A stretch of 16,963 nucleotides of DNA from UBA993 sp964436815 (GCA_964436815.1 CAYTER010000046.1:1-16963); one strand, 5' to 3'; positions 7,101 to 13,846 are shown, counted from the first letter of the stretch. Numbers and translations: made by a program. Notes: generated by a model from the sequence alone, not told the origin.

Positions 7101-7736
7101 ATTGAAGCCTTGGGCGAAGTTAATACAGGCGCGATAGAAGAGCTTGCCCGTCTGGAAGATAGAATTGGCTTCTTAAGCGAACAAAAAGAGGATCTGCACA
7201 AAGGGGAAAATTCACTTAACAAAGTATTGGCCGAAATTGACCAACGAATGGAGTATTATTTTAAAGACGCTTTTGAACAAATCAATGAAAATTTCAAACA
7301 GACTTTTGGAGAGCTTTTTGAAGGTGGGCAGGTTATGCTCAAACTGAGCGATCAGGAGAATATCCTGGATGCAGGTGTTGAAATTATCGCTCAACCACCG
7401 GGAAAGAGGCTGCAAAATATCACCCTTTTGTCAGCCGGAGAGAAGGTCTTAACTGCTATTGCCCTGGTTTTTGCAATCCTACGGTTCAAACCGGCTCCAT
7501 TTTACCTCCTTGATGAAGTTGAATCAACTCTCGACGATGCCAACCTATCACGTTTTACCAGGTTTTTAAAGCAGAATGCTGAGCAGGCCCAGTTCATCAT
7601 GATCACTCACCGACGCCGGACGATGGAGGAGGCAGGAGTCCTTTACGGAGTAACCATGCCTGAGCCCGGAGTATCGAGGCTGGTGTCATTAAGCCTTGAA
7701 GAATGCCTGGTCGGCGGAAAGAATTTAATTAAATGA
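4167..7736 (+). CDS. smc: Chromosome partition protein Smc
   Basis: Smc is the ATPase core of the Smc-ScpAB complex, which loads near the origin and aligns chromosome arms for segregation. From TTG 4167 the protein has 1189 residues, close to the 1186 of B. subtilis. Domains: Walker A GPNGCGKS at residues 31-38 and the Q-loop/VIGQGRVDEI region in the N-terminal head; coiled coil about 165-510; hinge about 518-668 ending in GGIIRGGS; return coil to about 1010; then the C-terminal head with the signature LSAGE at 1088-1092 and Walker B YLLDEVES. The signature is LSGGE in most Smc proteins, so the first Gly is Ala here. The frame stays open to 4083, but TTG 4167 is chosen because AAGGAG at 4152-4157 is ideally spaced, it starts the typical LYLKRMELFGFKSF sequence, and the earlier start lies before a hairpin. 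Its end overlaps ftsY by ATGA. Confidence 0.97.
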   Translation: MYLKRMELFGFKSFADKSELGLSPGIAAVIGPNGCGKSNLVDAVRWALGEQSVKSLRGTRMEEIIFSGSDSRKALNFAEVSLTFDGAGKFLNLDYDEITITRRLFRNGDSEYYINKSPCRLKDITEMFMDTGLGKDLYSVIGQGRVDEIINSRPEERRELFEEAAGILKYKLRKKEARRRLDETRDNLVRVQDLIYELETQVEPLQEQAEVTRQYRAIQQQIESEEKKLLSFQLRKSREDLSRVNRQLQAVNEALIASAAQGGRQEKEFQDLKTRLTDQQIARKEQELKYNQLVRDYEQLQSELKLIGERENHIKEQLDHDRKRLVQLDQVIADYFTQKEQAEKDLSLKKVELDSLNAELEISRENLSRHEQSQLAQEAEKMQEEIYKAGARKKAAEIALAESERRQGKIAQQKKELVHESEALLERLTGYQAALAEITEKHHLASESLTRSRQEEKVESEAAERLRSELEKKVADFNRLNETLEGVKSRLQLLQEQDSALTGYYRGVREVIQARSAFPGIIGPIADLIKVENLHVQAIETALGSSLQYLVAENESSVQKAIHFLKQHNKGWATFLPLDILQQAADPLERFQGWRNLEGVIGKASELVETDLKYRKAIDYLLSPVLICRKLDEALKAARFVKYSCRIVTLEGEMINPGGIIRGGSLPSRNAGMPLGRRKEIEVLNEKITMLQRQQADVEKILKELNENLAGQKKNIAAKNLQIQELTEQQLSLSRELDKIQFEEGNLQQRVDAGRAAKESFDEEEAELIQRKRELQNEIEECSAEIKSGEVRLAEIKEDYRSYLMHKEQLEGLVTNLLIKVNSCREQLEALKGKIADITAHQDKPVAEKTETGTDFDKHQLELSENEENKKQITLRIENLNDEIAASMIELERKNGLVGKLEAELIEFEEDGRLRQNRISRQEKRERQLSLEQAKLETEVNYQEQYFRELFQTMELVETEPEFDLEAGKQIVENLKEDIEALGEVNTGAIEELARLEDRIGFLSEQKEDLHKGENSLNKVLAEIDQRMEYYFKDAFEQINENFKQTFGELFEGGQVMLKLSDQENILDAGVEIIAQPPGKRLQNITLLSAGEKVLTAIALVFAILRFKPAPFYLLDEVESTLDDANLSRFTRFLKQNAEQAQFIMITHRRRTMEEAGVLYGVTMPEPGVSRLVSLSLEECLVGGKNLIK

Positions 7737-8638
7737 ATAGAAACAATCAATTTAAAGCCAGCCTCATACGCAGTAAAAGTGGTTTTCTCAGCCGTCTCAA
7801 TTCTTTAATCAGGGGTGGGGAACTTGATGCTGACTTCTATGATCAGCTGGAGGAAGTGCTTATCTCAGGTGATGTTGGCGTAGAAACATCTCTCAAGCTG
7901 GTTGAGCAGTTAAGAGAAGAAGCACTAAGACAGAAAATTAATGATCGGGATACTTTCAAGGAGTTACTGGCCCAGACCATTACCGGGCTCCTTTCTCCAC
8001 CGGTTGAATTTTCCGAGCCTGACGAAAAACCTCTGCTCATTCTCCTGGTTGGGGTCAACGGTTCGGGTAAGACAACGACAGCGGCAAAACTTGCCGCACG
8101 GTATAAGGAACAGGGTAAGAAAGTATTGTTGGTGGCCGGAGATACATTTCGGGCTGCGGCAGTAGAACAACTTGAAATTTGGTCACAGCGGGCCGGGGTC
8201 GAGTTGGTCAGGCAGCTATCCGGGTCTGATCCATCAGCGCTTTTTTTTGATGCAATTAACGCTGCTAAAGCCCGTGGCACCGATGTGATCATCGGCGATA
8301 CAGCGGGGAGGCTTCACAACAAGTTTAATCTGATGGAGGAGCTGAACAAAATCTACCGGGTTATTAATCGTAATCTGCCCGGGGCGCCGCATCAGGTCTT
8401 GCTGGTTGTGGATGCTACAACGGGGCAAAATGCGGTTGCCCAGGCCAGAAGTTTTAATGAAGCGCTGCCCCTGAATGGGTTAATCCTTGCAAAACTTGAT
8501 GGTACTGCTCGCGGCGGAATTGTTCTGGCAATCAGGGATGCTCTAAGCCTGCCCGTATTATATGTAGGCACCGGCGAAAAGATTGAAGATCTGGCTTCTT
8601 TTGATGCGGAAGCTTTTACAGCAGCCCTGCTTGAGTAG
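7733..8638 (+). CDS. ftsY: Signal recognition particle receptor FtsY
   Basis: FtsY is the membrane-associated SRP receptor GTPase that pairs with Ffh to deliver nascent membrane proteins to SecYEG. The 301-residue protein has a short helical N domain (about 15-90) and the NG GTPase domain: P-loop GVNGSGKT at 107-114, DTFRAAAVEQL at 137-147, DTAGRLH at 189-195, AKLDGTARGG at 253-262 and GTGEKIEDL at 279-287. It lacks the long acidic A domain of E. coli FtsY, as is usual in Firmicutes; membrane binding would rest on the basic N terminus. The ATG overlaps the smc stop and has only a weak SD, so translation is probably coupled to smc. A strong terminator follows 23 bases after the stop. Confidence 0.97.
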   Translation: MNRNNQFKASLIRSKSGFLSRLNSLIRGGELDADFYDQLEEVLISGDVGVETSLKLVEQLREEALRQKINDRDTFKELLAQTITGLLSPPVEFSEPDEKPLLILLVGVNGSGKTTTAAKLAARYKEQGKKVLLVAGDTFRAAAVEQLEIWSQRAGVELVRQLSGSDPSALFFDAINAAKARGTDVIIGDTAGRLHNKFNLMEELNKIYRVINRNLPGAPHQVLLVVDATTGQNAVAQARSFNEALPLNGLILAKLDGTARGGIVLAIRDALSLPVLYVGTGEKIEDLASFDAEAFTAALLE

Positions 8639-8661
8639 GCTGGTGAATGTATTAACAAGTT

Positions 8662-8688
8662 AAGGCCGGTCCCGTTGGGACCGGCCTT
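8662..8688. terminator. Strong, probably bidirectional terminator between ftsY and the RDD gene
   Basis: AAGGCCGGTCCC (8662-8673) and GGGACCGGCCTT (8677-8688) form a perfect 12-bp GC-rich stem with a three-base GTT loop, followed by TTATTCATCC. Read the other way it is followed by TTAACTTGTTAAT. It lies between the convergent ends of ftsY and the RDD gene and can serve both. Confidence 0.8.
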
Positions 8689-8744
8689 ATTCATCCTGAA
8701 GAATTATTTAAATCCCTTAAATTTCCTAAATGACTAAACCTATG

Positions 8745-9173
8745 CTATTTTTTAACAACAAATGTTTTAGCCAGACGGTCTCCAAGGCGTTGTTTTGCCG
8801 GAGAGGTCCAGATAAATATAGCACCGAGCAGATAACCGAAAAGGCCGTCTATAATCCTTAACAGGTTGCGGATTAAAGCAGCCGACAAAGTAACGGGAGA
8901 ACCGTCTTCCATTACTACCCGCATACCCAGGGCCAGTTTGCCTAATGTGCCTCCGAGATAAGTTTCAAGCAACCAGTAATATAAAAACCCGAGCAGGAAG
9001 AATATAAACGCGGGTGCTCCCTGAAGATCAAAACCGCCAGCACTCGTATTACCGGTTATGGCGGCGATAAGGTAACCGAGAATCCCAAGAATGATACCGT
9101 CAATAATAACAGCCACGAAACGCAAACCTACTCCGACATTCTTTTCATAGCCTGCAGTTTCACCATTTGCCAT
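8745..9173 (-). CDS. RDD family integral membrane protein
   Basis: This 142-residue protein matches the RDD family in pattern: GLRFVAVIIDGIILG with Arg18 and Asp25 at the start of the first helix, a GGTLGKLALGMRV loop, and a QRLGDRLAKT ending. Hydrophobic segments lie at about residues 18-40, 53-71 and 104-123. RDD proteins are small membrane proteins of mostly unknown function; some have been proposed as ion or sodium/proton transporters, which cannot be concluded here. The ATG at 9173 has a perfect GGAGGT SD seven bases upstream. It is the only complete reverse-strand gene in the window and splits ftsY from ylxM-ffh. It has its own probable promoter and a striking inverted repeat upstream, and shares a terminator with ftsY. 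Confidence 0.88.
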   Translation of the reverse strand: MANGETAGYEKNVGVGLRFVAVIIDGIILGILGYLIAAITGNTSAGGFDLQGAPAFIFFLLGFLYYWLLETYLGGTLGKLALGMRVVMEDGSPVTLSAALIRNLLRIIDGLFGYLLGAIFIWTSPAKQRLGDRLAKTFVVKK

Positions 9174-9203
9174 CTTAATAACCTCCTGTCAAAATGATTG
9201 TTC

Positions 9204-9240
9204 AATATAAGTCAACAGGACTTAATTGTTGACTTATATT
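9204..9240. repeat. Perfect 14-bp inverted repeat, probable operator
   Basis: AATATAAGTCAACA at 9204-9217 is the exact reverse complement of TGTTGACTTATATT at 9227-9240, with a nine-base spacer. It lies 31-67 bases upstream of the RDD start and overlaps the -10 and start region of the proposed reverse promoter. The arms are AT-rich with no following T-tract, so an operator fits better than a terminator. No known regulator site was recognised. Confidence 0.65.
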
Positions 9241-9264
9241 ACCACAAAATGGCACAAAATACAA
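9236..9264 (-). promoter_or_regulatory. Possible promoter for the RDD gene
   Basis: On the reverse strand, TTGTAT (9264-9259) and TAATAT (9241-9236) are separated by 17 bp. Transcription would start near 9229, inside the inverted repeat, giving a leader of about 55 bases that includes the GGAGGT SD. Both hexamers are imperfect. Confidence 0.4.
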
Positions 9265-9303
9265 GTTTATCTTTATCTGATTAAGGAAAAGTCCTTCATA
9301 GAT

Positions 9304-9332
9304 TTGCATCCTTTGTCAGCTTCTGATATACT
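9304..9332 (+). promoter_or_regulatory. Promoter for ylxM-ffh
   Basis: TTGCAT at 9304-9309 and TATACT at 9327-9332 are 17 bp apart, and TG at 9324-9325 adds an extended -10. Start of transcription is expected near 9339, about 30 bases before ylxM. This gives the ffh group its own promoter, needed because the RDD gene and the terminator cut it off from smc-ftsY. Confidence 0.7.
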
Positions 9333-9368
9333 TCCTCTGTTAAGTATTAAACCTTTACAGGAGTGCAT

Positions 9369-9716
9369 ATGCTCGAGGAGTTAAACCGGATCAACCTGCT
9401 CTTTGATATTTACGCTCCCCTGCTGACAGAGCGTCAGCAGGAGGTGCTGCAGCTCTATTTTAGCGACAATTACTCTCTCGGAGAAATTGCCGCCGAATAT
9501 AAAGTTACGCGACAAGCGGTCCACGATTTAATCCACCGCTCCCTTGATGCGCTTGACAAATTTGAAAACAAATTGGGGCTCTACCGTTTATACACTGATC
9601 AGCAACAGTTATTGGCTGAAGCCGATCAGTTATTGAGCAGCAATCTGATCAGTGAAGATCAGCTCAACCGTCTGCGGGCTATAGTTGCCGACTTGCGAGC
9701 AGGCAGCGAACAATAG
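9369..9716 (+). CDS. ylxM: YlxM/p13-like helix-turn-helix protein
   Basis: YlxM-family proteins are encoded beside ffh and act as SRP accessory factors; the streptococcal homologue was reported to affect SRP GTPase activity. The 115-residue product carries the conserved N-terminal block LLTERQQEVLQLYF and the sigma-region-4-like HTH YSLGEIAAEYKVTRQAVHDLIHRS (two helices, about residues 35-58), then a helical C-terminal half. An in-frame GTG at 9363 overlaps the AGGAG (9359-9363) that acts as SD for the ATG at 9369, so the ATG is chosen. The ffh start follows 16 bases after the stop codon, consistent with co-expression. Confidence 0.92.
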   Translation: MLEELNRINLLFDIYAPLLTERQQEVLQLYFSDNYSLGEIAAEYKVTRQAVHDLIHRSLDALDKFENKLGLYRLYTDQQQLLAEADQLLSSNLISEDQLNRLRAIVADLRAGSEQ

Positions 9717-9731
9717 GAGTGAAACCTGTTT

Positions 9732-11084
9732 ATGTTTTCAGGACTGGCCGATAAACTGCAAAATACCCTGCGCCAGCTTCGGGGCAAAGGAAAGCTCAGC
9801 GAAAAAGATGTCGATGCAGCAATGCGCGAGATTCGTTTGGCTTTGCTGGAAGCCGACGTTAATTTTAAAGTAGTCAAGGACTTTATTGCTGCGATTCGGG
9901 AAAGAGCGGTCGGCAGCGAAGTTATGAGCAGCCTGACCCCGGGACAGCAGGTCGTGAAAATAGTCAATGAAGAGTTAACCAGACTGATGGGTGAAAGCCC
10001 CAGCCCTCTGTCTACTTCCGGTAAAAGTCCGCTGGTGATCATGATCGCCGGGCTGCAGGGCTCAGGTAAAACTACGACAGCCGCAAAACTGGCTGCCCTC
10101 CTGAAACGCAGCGGCAAGAAACCGCTCCTGGTTGCGGCTGATCTGCAAAGGCCGGGTGCAGCCAAACAGCTTGAAGTCCTAAGTGAAAATGTTGGGGTCT
10201 CTTTCTACAGCAATCCGGAGATTCAGGCGGTTGAAGTATGCAAGGGCGGGATCAGGCAGGCCGAGAAAGAAAATCTGGATGTGGTCATTATCGATACTGC
10301 CGGGCGGCTGCATATTGATGACCAGATGATGAAAGAACTGATAGAGGTTAAGAAAGCCTCTTCTCCCGCTGAGGTTTTACTGGTTGTTGATGCCATGACC
10401 GGCCAGGACGCAGTTAATGCTGCCAGTTCATTTAATGAAGTGATCGGTATCAGCGGTATTATACTGACCAAACTCGATGGTGACACCCGCGGTGGAGCTG
10501 CGCTTTCGGTCAAGGCGGTTACCGGCTGTCCGATTAAGTACATCGGGGTTGGTGAAAAGACTGAACAGCTGGAGCCCTTTTATCCAGACCGCATGGCTTC
10601 GAGAATCCTCGGGATGGGCGATATGCTGTCCTTGATCGAAAAGGCAGAAGCCACTGTTGATCAGCATAAAGCCCGGGAACTTGAGCAAAAACTGCTCAAA
10701 CAAAAATTTACACTCGATGATTTTAAAGATCAACTGATACAGTTGCGCAGCATGGGTTCACTGGAAGATATCCTTAATATGCTGCCCGGCGGCGCCGGTA
10801 TTCCAAAAGAAATGCGTCAGATGTCTCTGAATGAAGATAATTTCAAGCGGATTGAAGCGATAATCGGCTCAATGACAAAAAAAGAAAAAGCCGACCCTTC
10901 AATAATCAACAGCAGCCGCAGACGTCGTATTGCTGTAGGCAGCGGAACCAGCGTCCAGGAGGTCAACCGGTTACTCAACCAATTCGGGCAGATGCAGAAA
11001 ATGCTTAAAAACATGGGCTCGCTTGAACAAAAAGGCCAATTTAAAAAGTTAAAGAAAAAGATGAAAAAAGGTTTTCCCTTTTAA
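9732..11084 (+). CDS. ffh: Signal recognition particle protein Ffh (SRP54)
   Basis: Ffh binds SRP RNA and signal peptides of nascent chains and, through paired GTP hydrolysis with FtsY, targets them to the membrane. The 450-residue protein has the N domain (about 1-90, with the typical REIRLALLEADVNFKVVKDF block), G domain motifs GLQGSGKT (107-114), DLQRPGAAKQL (138-148), DTAGRLHID (188-196), TKLDGDTRGG (246-255) and GVGEKTEQLEPF (272-283), and a Met-rich M domain from about 300. The SRP RNA-binding SSRRRRIAVGSGTS lies at 394-407. It ends in a Lys-rich tail. The ATG at 9732 has AGGAGTGA at 9715-9722 as SD. No SRP RNA gene is seen in the window. Confidence 0.98.
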   Translation: MFSGLADKLQNTLRQLRGKGKLSEKDVDAAMREIRLALLEADVNFKVVKDFIAAIRERAVGSEVMSSLTPGQQVVKIVNEELTRLMGESPSPLSTSGKSPLVIMIAGLQGSGKTTTAAKLAALLKRSGKKPLLVAADLQRPGAAKQLEVLSENVGVSFYSNPEIQAVEVCKGGIRQAEKENLDVVIIDTAGRLHIDDQMMKELIEVKKASSPAEVLLVVDAMTGQDAVNAASSFNEVIGISGIILTKLDGDTRGGAALSVKAVTGCPIKYIGVGEKTEQLEPFYPDRMASRILGMGDMLSLIEKAEATVDQHKARELEQKLLKQKFTLDDFKDQLIQLRSMGSLEDILNMLPGGAGIPKEMRQMSLNEDNFKRIEAIIGSMTKKEKADPSIINSSRRRRIAVGSGTSVQEVNRLLNQFGQMQKMLKNMGSLEQKGQFKKLKKKMKKGFPF

Positions 11085-11100
11085 GGTTTACATAAATAGA

Positions 11101-11106
11101 TATAAT
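11101..11106 (+). promoter_or_regulatory. Possible -10 element upstream of rpsP
   Basis: A consensus TATAAT lies in the short ffh-rpsP gap, but no good -35 element is found at 16-18 bp (CTTTTA at the 17-bp position) and there is no TG extension. It may add transcription of the rpsP group beyond the ylxM promoter; the evidence is weak. Confidence 0.25.
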
Positions 11107-11126
11107 TATGGAGTGGAGGTGAAACA

Positions 11127-11369
11127 ATGGCAGTACGCATCAGGTTAAAACGGATGGGCGCGAAAAAGAAACCTTTTTATCGCATCGTGGTGGCAGATTC
11201 CCGCTATCCGCGGGATGGTCGTTTTATAGAAGAAATCGGCTATTACAATCCAACCACCAAACCGACCACTTTTGAAGTCGACGCCGAGAAAGTAAGGCAG
11301 TGGATATCAAAAGGAGCAAAACCTTCAGATACGGTGAAAGTTTTGCTTGAAAAAGCCGGACTGAATTAA
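11127..11369 (+). CDS. rpsP: 30S ribosomal protein S16 (bS16)
   Basis: bS16 is an early-binding structural protein of the small subunit. The 80-residue sequence has the family N terminus MAVRIRLKRMGAKKKPFYRI followed by VVADSRYPRDGRFIEEIGYYNP, and a full-length C terminus. A GGAGGTGA SD (11115-11122) precedes the ATG. It heads the standard rpsP-khpA-rimM-trmD-rplS order; RimM, two genes downstream, is the 30S maturation factor that works on the head of the same subunit. Confidence 0.98.
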   Translation: MAVRIRLKRMGAKKKPFYRIVVADSRYPRDGRFIEEIGYYNPTTKPTTFEVDAEKVRQWISKGAKPSDTVKVLLEKAGLN

Positions 11370-11394
11370 CAGCCCCGCAGGGAGGTTGGAATTA

Positions 11395-11625
11395 ATGAAA
11401 ATGCTACTGGAACACATAGCCGTGGCGCTGGTTGATGACCCTGAAAAAGTGAGTGTTAACCAGATCGAACGTGAAAGGTTAATAGTCCTCGAACTTACTG
11501 TTGCCCCGGACGATATGGGTAAAGTTATCGGCAAACAGGGGCGCATTGCCAAGGCGATCAGGACTGTAGTCAGTGCCGCAGCGGTAAAAGAAAATAAGCG
11601 GGTTGTTGTCGAAATTGTGCAGTAA
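11395..11625 (+). CDS. khpA: KH domain RNA-binding protein KhpA (YlqC)
   Basis: KhpA is a single-KH-domain RNA-binding protein; in streptococci and clostridia it pairs with KhpB (Jag) and influences cell elongation and translation. The 76-residue protein is mostly one KH domain with the GXXG loop in GKVIGKQGR (residues 42-50), followed by AKAIRTVVSAAA. The frame opens at a TTG (11386), but the GGGAGGT at 11380-11386 is ideally spaced for the ATG at 11395, which also gives the usual family N terminus. Its end overlaps the upstream-most rimM start. Confidence 0.94.
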   Translation: MKMLLEHIAVALVDDPEKVSVNQIERERLIVLELTVAPDDMGKVIGKQGRIAKAIRTVVSAAAVKENKRVVVEIVQ

Positions 11626-12142
11626 CGCAGATGTTGCCGTGATCGGCCTGGTAGTATCGCTGCATGGAGTCGGCGGTCAGGTAAAGGTTGTCCCATATTC
11701 CGATTATCCGGAGAGGATTAGAGATCTTGATCAGGTTGTCCTGCAAAATGAGTCAGGGGAAAGAGTAATGCCGATTGAAGAGGCTTCTCTTCATGGTCGG
11801 TTCTGGCTGATCAAGTTTAAGGGTATTGACAATCGTGATCAGGCTGCGGCTTTACGAAACTGCTTGCTGGTGATTCCGCTGAATCAAAGAGTGGTTTTAC
11901 CGGAAGACAGTTATTATCATGATCAACTGATCGGCCTTCAGGTTGTCGATCCTGAAAATAGGCACATTGGTCTGGTGGTTGACTTGCTGATAACCGGAGG
12001 GCATGACTTGCTGATTGTTGAAGAGGACAGCGAGAAAGCAAAGCGATTTCTGATTCCCGCTGTCAAGAAATTCATCAGGAAGATTGACAGTCAGGCTGGG
12101 AAAATTATTGCCGAGCTGCCTGAAGGATTGCTCGATTTATAG
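11603..12142 (+). CDS. rimM: Ribosome maturation factor RimM
   Basis: RimM helps mature the 30S head and 16S 3' domain. The product (179 residues from the most upstream start) has the N-terminal RimM beta-barrel beginning VAVIGLVVSLHGVGGQVKV (about 11-29) with DYPERI and a KFKGIDNRDQAAALR block, and a C-terminal PRC-barrel-like half with QLIGLQVVD, TGGHDLLIV and IPAVKKFI, ending ELPEGLLDL. The start is uncertain: candidates are TTG 11603, 11606 and 11615, none with a strong SD (AGCGGG at 11597-11602), and all overlap the khpA end, suggesting coupling. GTG 11639 has no SD and would trim the first beta strand. Confidence 0.94.
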   Translation: MLSKLCSNADVAVIGLVVSLHGVGGQVKVVPYSDYPERIRDLDQVVLQNESGERVMPIEEASLHGRFWLIKFKGIDNRDQAAALRNCLLVIPLNQRVVLPEDSYYHDQLIGLQVVDPENRHIGLVVDLLITGGHDLLIVEEDSEKAKRFLIPAVKKFIRKIDSQAGKIIAELPEGLLDL

Positions 12143-12154
12143 AGGAGCGGCAGG

Positions 12155-12886
12155 ATGATGAAAATTGATTTGATTACTATCTTTCCCGCAATCCTGGATG
12201 GACCTTTCAGGGAAAGTATGATCAAAAGAGCTGTTGAGCAGAATCTGGTGGAAATTAACCTAGTTGATCTGCGTGATTATACAGATGATCGCCACCGCCA
12301 GGTTGATGATGCTCCATATGGCGGAGGATGCGGCATGATTCTCAAGCCAGAGCCTCTTTTCAAAGCGGTGGAAACTTTAAAAGCAGAATCTTCTGCTGAA
12401 GCCACCCGGGTAATCCTGATGACTCCGCAGGGCCGGACTTTTAACCAGCAGATTGCCGGCGAACTGGTTCGGATGGAGCACCTGATCCTGATCTGCGGCC
12501 GTTATGAAGGGGTGGACGAGCGGGTCCGCCTGGCCATAACTGAGGATGAAATTTCGATTGGTGATTTCGTTCTGACTGGCGGGGAACTGGCAGCGGCAGT
12601 AGTGGTAGATGCTGTAGTACGCTTAATTCCAGGGGTTTTGACGGAAGAAGCAGCAGCGAACGAATCCTTCTCTGAGCAGCTGTTGGAGTATCCGCACTAT
12701 ACCCGTCCCCCTGTTTACAGGGAGATGGCTGTACCAGAGGTGCTTTTATCAGGTAACCATGCCGCAATTGCATCATGGCGACGGCAACAGTCGCTGGTCA
12801 GGACTTTCGAGCGAAGGCCGGATTTGCTGGCTAAAGCAAATCTTAACGCGGCTGAGCATAAGTTTTTAGAATCGCTGAAGCGGTAA
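12155..12886 (+). CDS. trmD: tRNA (guanine-N1-)-methyltransferase TrmD
   Basis: TrmD methylates G37 next to the anticodon with S-adenosylmethionine, preventing +1 frameshifts. The 243-residue SPOUT enzyme has DDAPYGGGCGM at residues 51-61, the knot motifs GRYEGVDER (115-123) and IGDFVLTGGE (135-144), Arg156 matching the catalytic Arg, and YPHYTRPPVYREM in the linker. At the place of the conserved DSF catalytic aspartate the protein reads NESF, with Glu170; the loop also seems one residue short against the E. coli enzyme as I recall it. AGGAG at 12143-12147 is the SD for the ATG at 12155; a second ATG at 12158 is possible. It follows rimM by 12 bases. Confidence 0.97.
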   Translation: MMKIDLITIFPAILDGPFRESMIKRAVEQNLVEINLVDLRDYTDDRHRQVDDAPYGGGCGMILKPEPLFKAVETLKAESSAEATRVILMTPQGRTFNQQIAGELVRMEHLILICGRYEGVDERVRLAITEDEISIGDFVLTGGELAAAVVVDAVVRLIPGVLTEEAAANESFSEQLLEYPHYTRPPVYREMAVPEVLLSGNHAAIASWRRQQSLVRTFERRPDLLAKANLNAAEHKFLESLKR

Positions 12887-12896
12887 AATGATTAGG

Positions 12897-12923
12897 TTGA
12901 AGTTATTCTGTATATGATATAAT
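12897..12923 (+). promoter_or_regulatory. Probable promoter for rplS
   Basis: TATAAT at 12918-12923 is preceded by TG at 12915-12916, an extended -10, with TTGAAG at 12897-12902 at a short 15-bp spacing. Transcription would start near 12930, just before the AAGGAGGT SD. This would let L19 and the downstream lepB-rbgA group be made apart from trmD. Confidence 0.55.
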
Positions 12924-12952
12924 GACGCAGTGATTTAAGGAGGTTGAACCAA

Positions 12953-13297
12953 ATGGATTTAATCAAGGAAGTTGAAAAGCGGAACCTCAAAGAAGGTTTA
13001 CCGCATTTTAGCCCGGGTGATACGGTCAAAGTTCATGTCAAGGTTGTTGAAGGAGCCCGTGAAAGGGTGCAGGTTTACGAAGGAGTCGTCATCGGCCGCC
13101 AGGGCAGCGGCGCCAGGGAAACTTTTACTGTTCGCCGGGTAACATTCGGCATCGGTGTAGAAAGGATCTTTCCTGTTCATTCGCCTTCGATTAATAAGAT
13201 CGAAGTTGTAAAGCGAGGCCGGGTTAGAAGAGCCAAGCTTTATTACTTAAGAGAGCGGACCGGTAAAGCAGCTCGTATTAAAGAGCGCCGTCATTAA
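12953..13297 (+). CDS. rplS: 50S ribosomal protein L19 (bL19)
   Basis: bL19 lies at the 30S-50S interface. The 114-residue protein has the family core FSPGDTVKVHVKVVEGARER and the end VRRAKLYYLRERTGKAARIKE. The frame opens at a TTG (12944), but AAGGAGGT at 12937-12944 is the SD for the ATG at 12953, which gives the usual length (115 in B. subtilis). It has its own probable promoter and is followed after 18 bases by lepB. Confidence 0.98.
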   Translation: MDLIKEVEKRNLKEGLPHFSPGDTVKVHVKVVEGARERVQVYEGVVIGRQGSGARETFTVRRVTFGIGVERIFPVHSPSINKIEVVKRGRVRRAKLYYLRERTGKAARIKERRH

Positions 13298-13315
13298 TAA
13301 CGGGGTTGATCTGTT

Positions 13316-13843
13316 TTGAGTAAATGGAGAGAACTGTGGGATTGGGTAAGGTCTATTCTTATTGCAGTAGTCCTTGCGCTGCTAATTCGTCTATTTCTCT
13401 TTGAAGTATTCGTGGTTGAAGGACGCTCGATGTACCCGACCCTCCACGAAGCGGAACGCCTGATGGTCAATAAGGTTGTATACCGGTTTGATGATCCACA
13501 GGCAGGCGATATTGTTGTCTTCGAATTTGAACCCGGCCGGGATTTTATCAAGAGGGTTATCGGGGTGGCCGGTAACCGGGTCGAGATAAAAAACGGCCGG
13601 GTTTTTGTTAATGATCAGCAGCTTGAAGAGCCGTACCTGCCTGAAAATATTGAAATGCAAGATTTCGGGCCGGTGGAGGTGCCGCCCGGTTATCTTTTTC
13701 TAATGGGCGATTACCGCCAAAATAGCATGGATAGCAGAGATCCGCGGGTTGGCTTCGTATCGCTTGACGATCTTAAAGGGCGGGCTTTCTTCATTTTCTG
13801 GCCGCTTTGGGATGCGCGGGTTATTAACAGCGAGGTGGAATAG
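13316..13843 (+). CDS. lepB: Type I signal peptidase
   Basis: Signal peptidase I cuts signal peptides from exported proteins on the outer face of the membrane. The 175-residue protein is of the short Gram-positive SipS type: one N-terminal membrane helix (about 13-32), the catalytic Ser38 in VEGRSMYPTL, the general-base Lys79 in DFIKRVIG, and the GDYRQNSMDSRDPRVG block near the C-terminal third. The start is TTG at 13316 with GGGGTTGAT upstream; no ATG in frame is close. Placement between rplS and rbgA matches many Firmicutes and links export with the SRP genes upstream. Confidence 0.96.
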   Translation: MSKWRELWDWVRSILIAVVLALLIRLFLFEVFVVEGRSMYPTLHEAERLMVNKVVYRFDDPQAGDIVVFEFEPGRDFIKRVIGVAGNRVEIKNGRVFVNDQQLEEPYLPENIEMQDFGPVEVPPGYLFLMGDYRQNSMDSRDPRVGFVSLDDLKGRAFFIFWPLWDARVINSEVE

Positions 13844-13846
13844 GCC

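Noticed and set aside
7843..8292. Long reverse-strand ORF inside ftsY
   Set aside because: It is a Ser/Pro-rich mirror of a conserved gene with no SD and no family pattern; the same holds for the reverse ORFs inside smc, ffh and rpsP-rimM.
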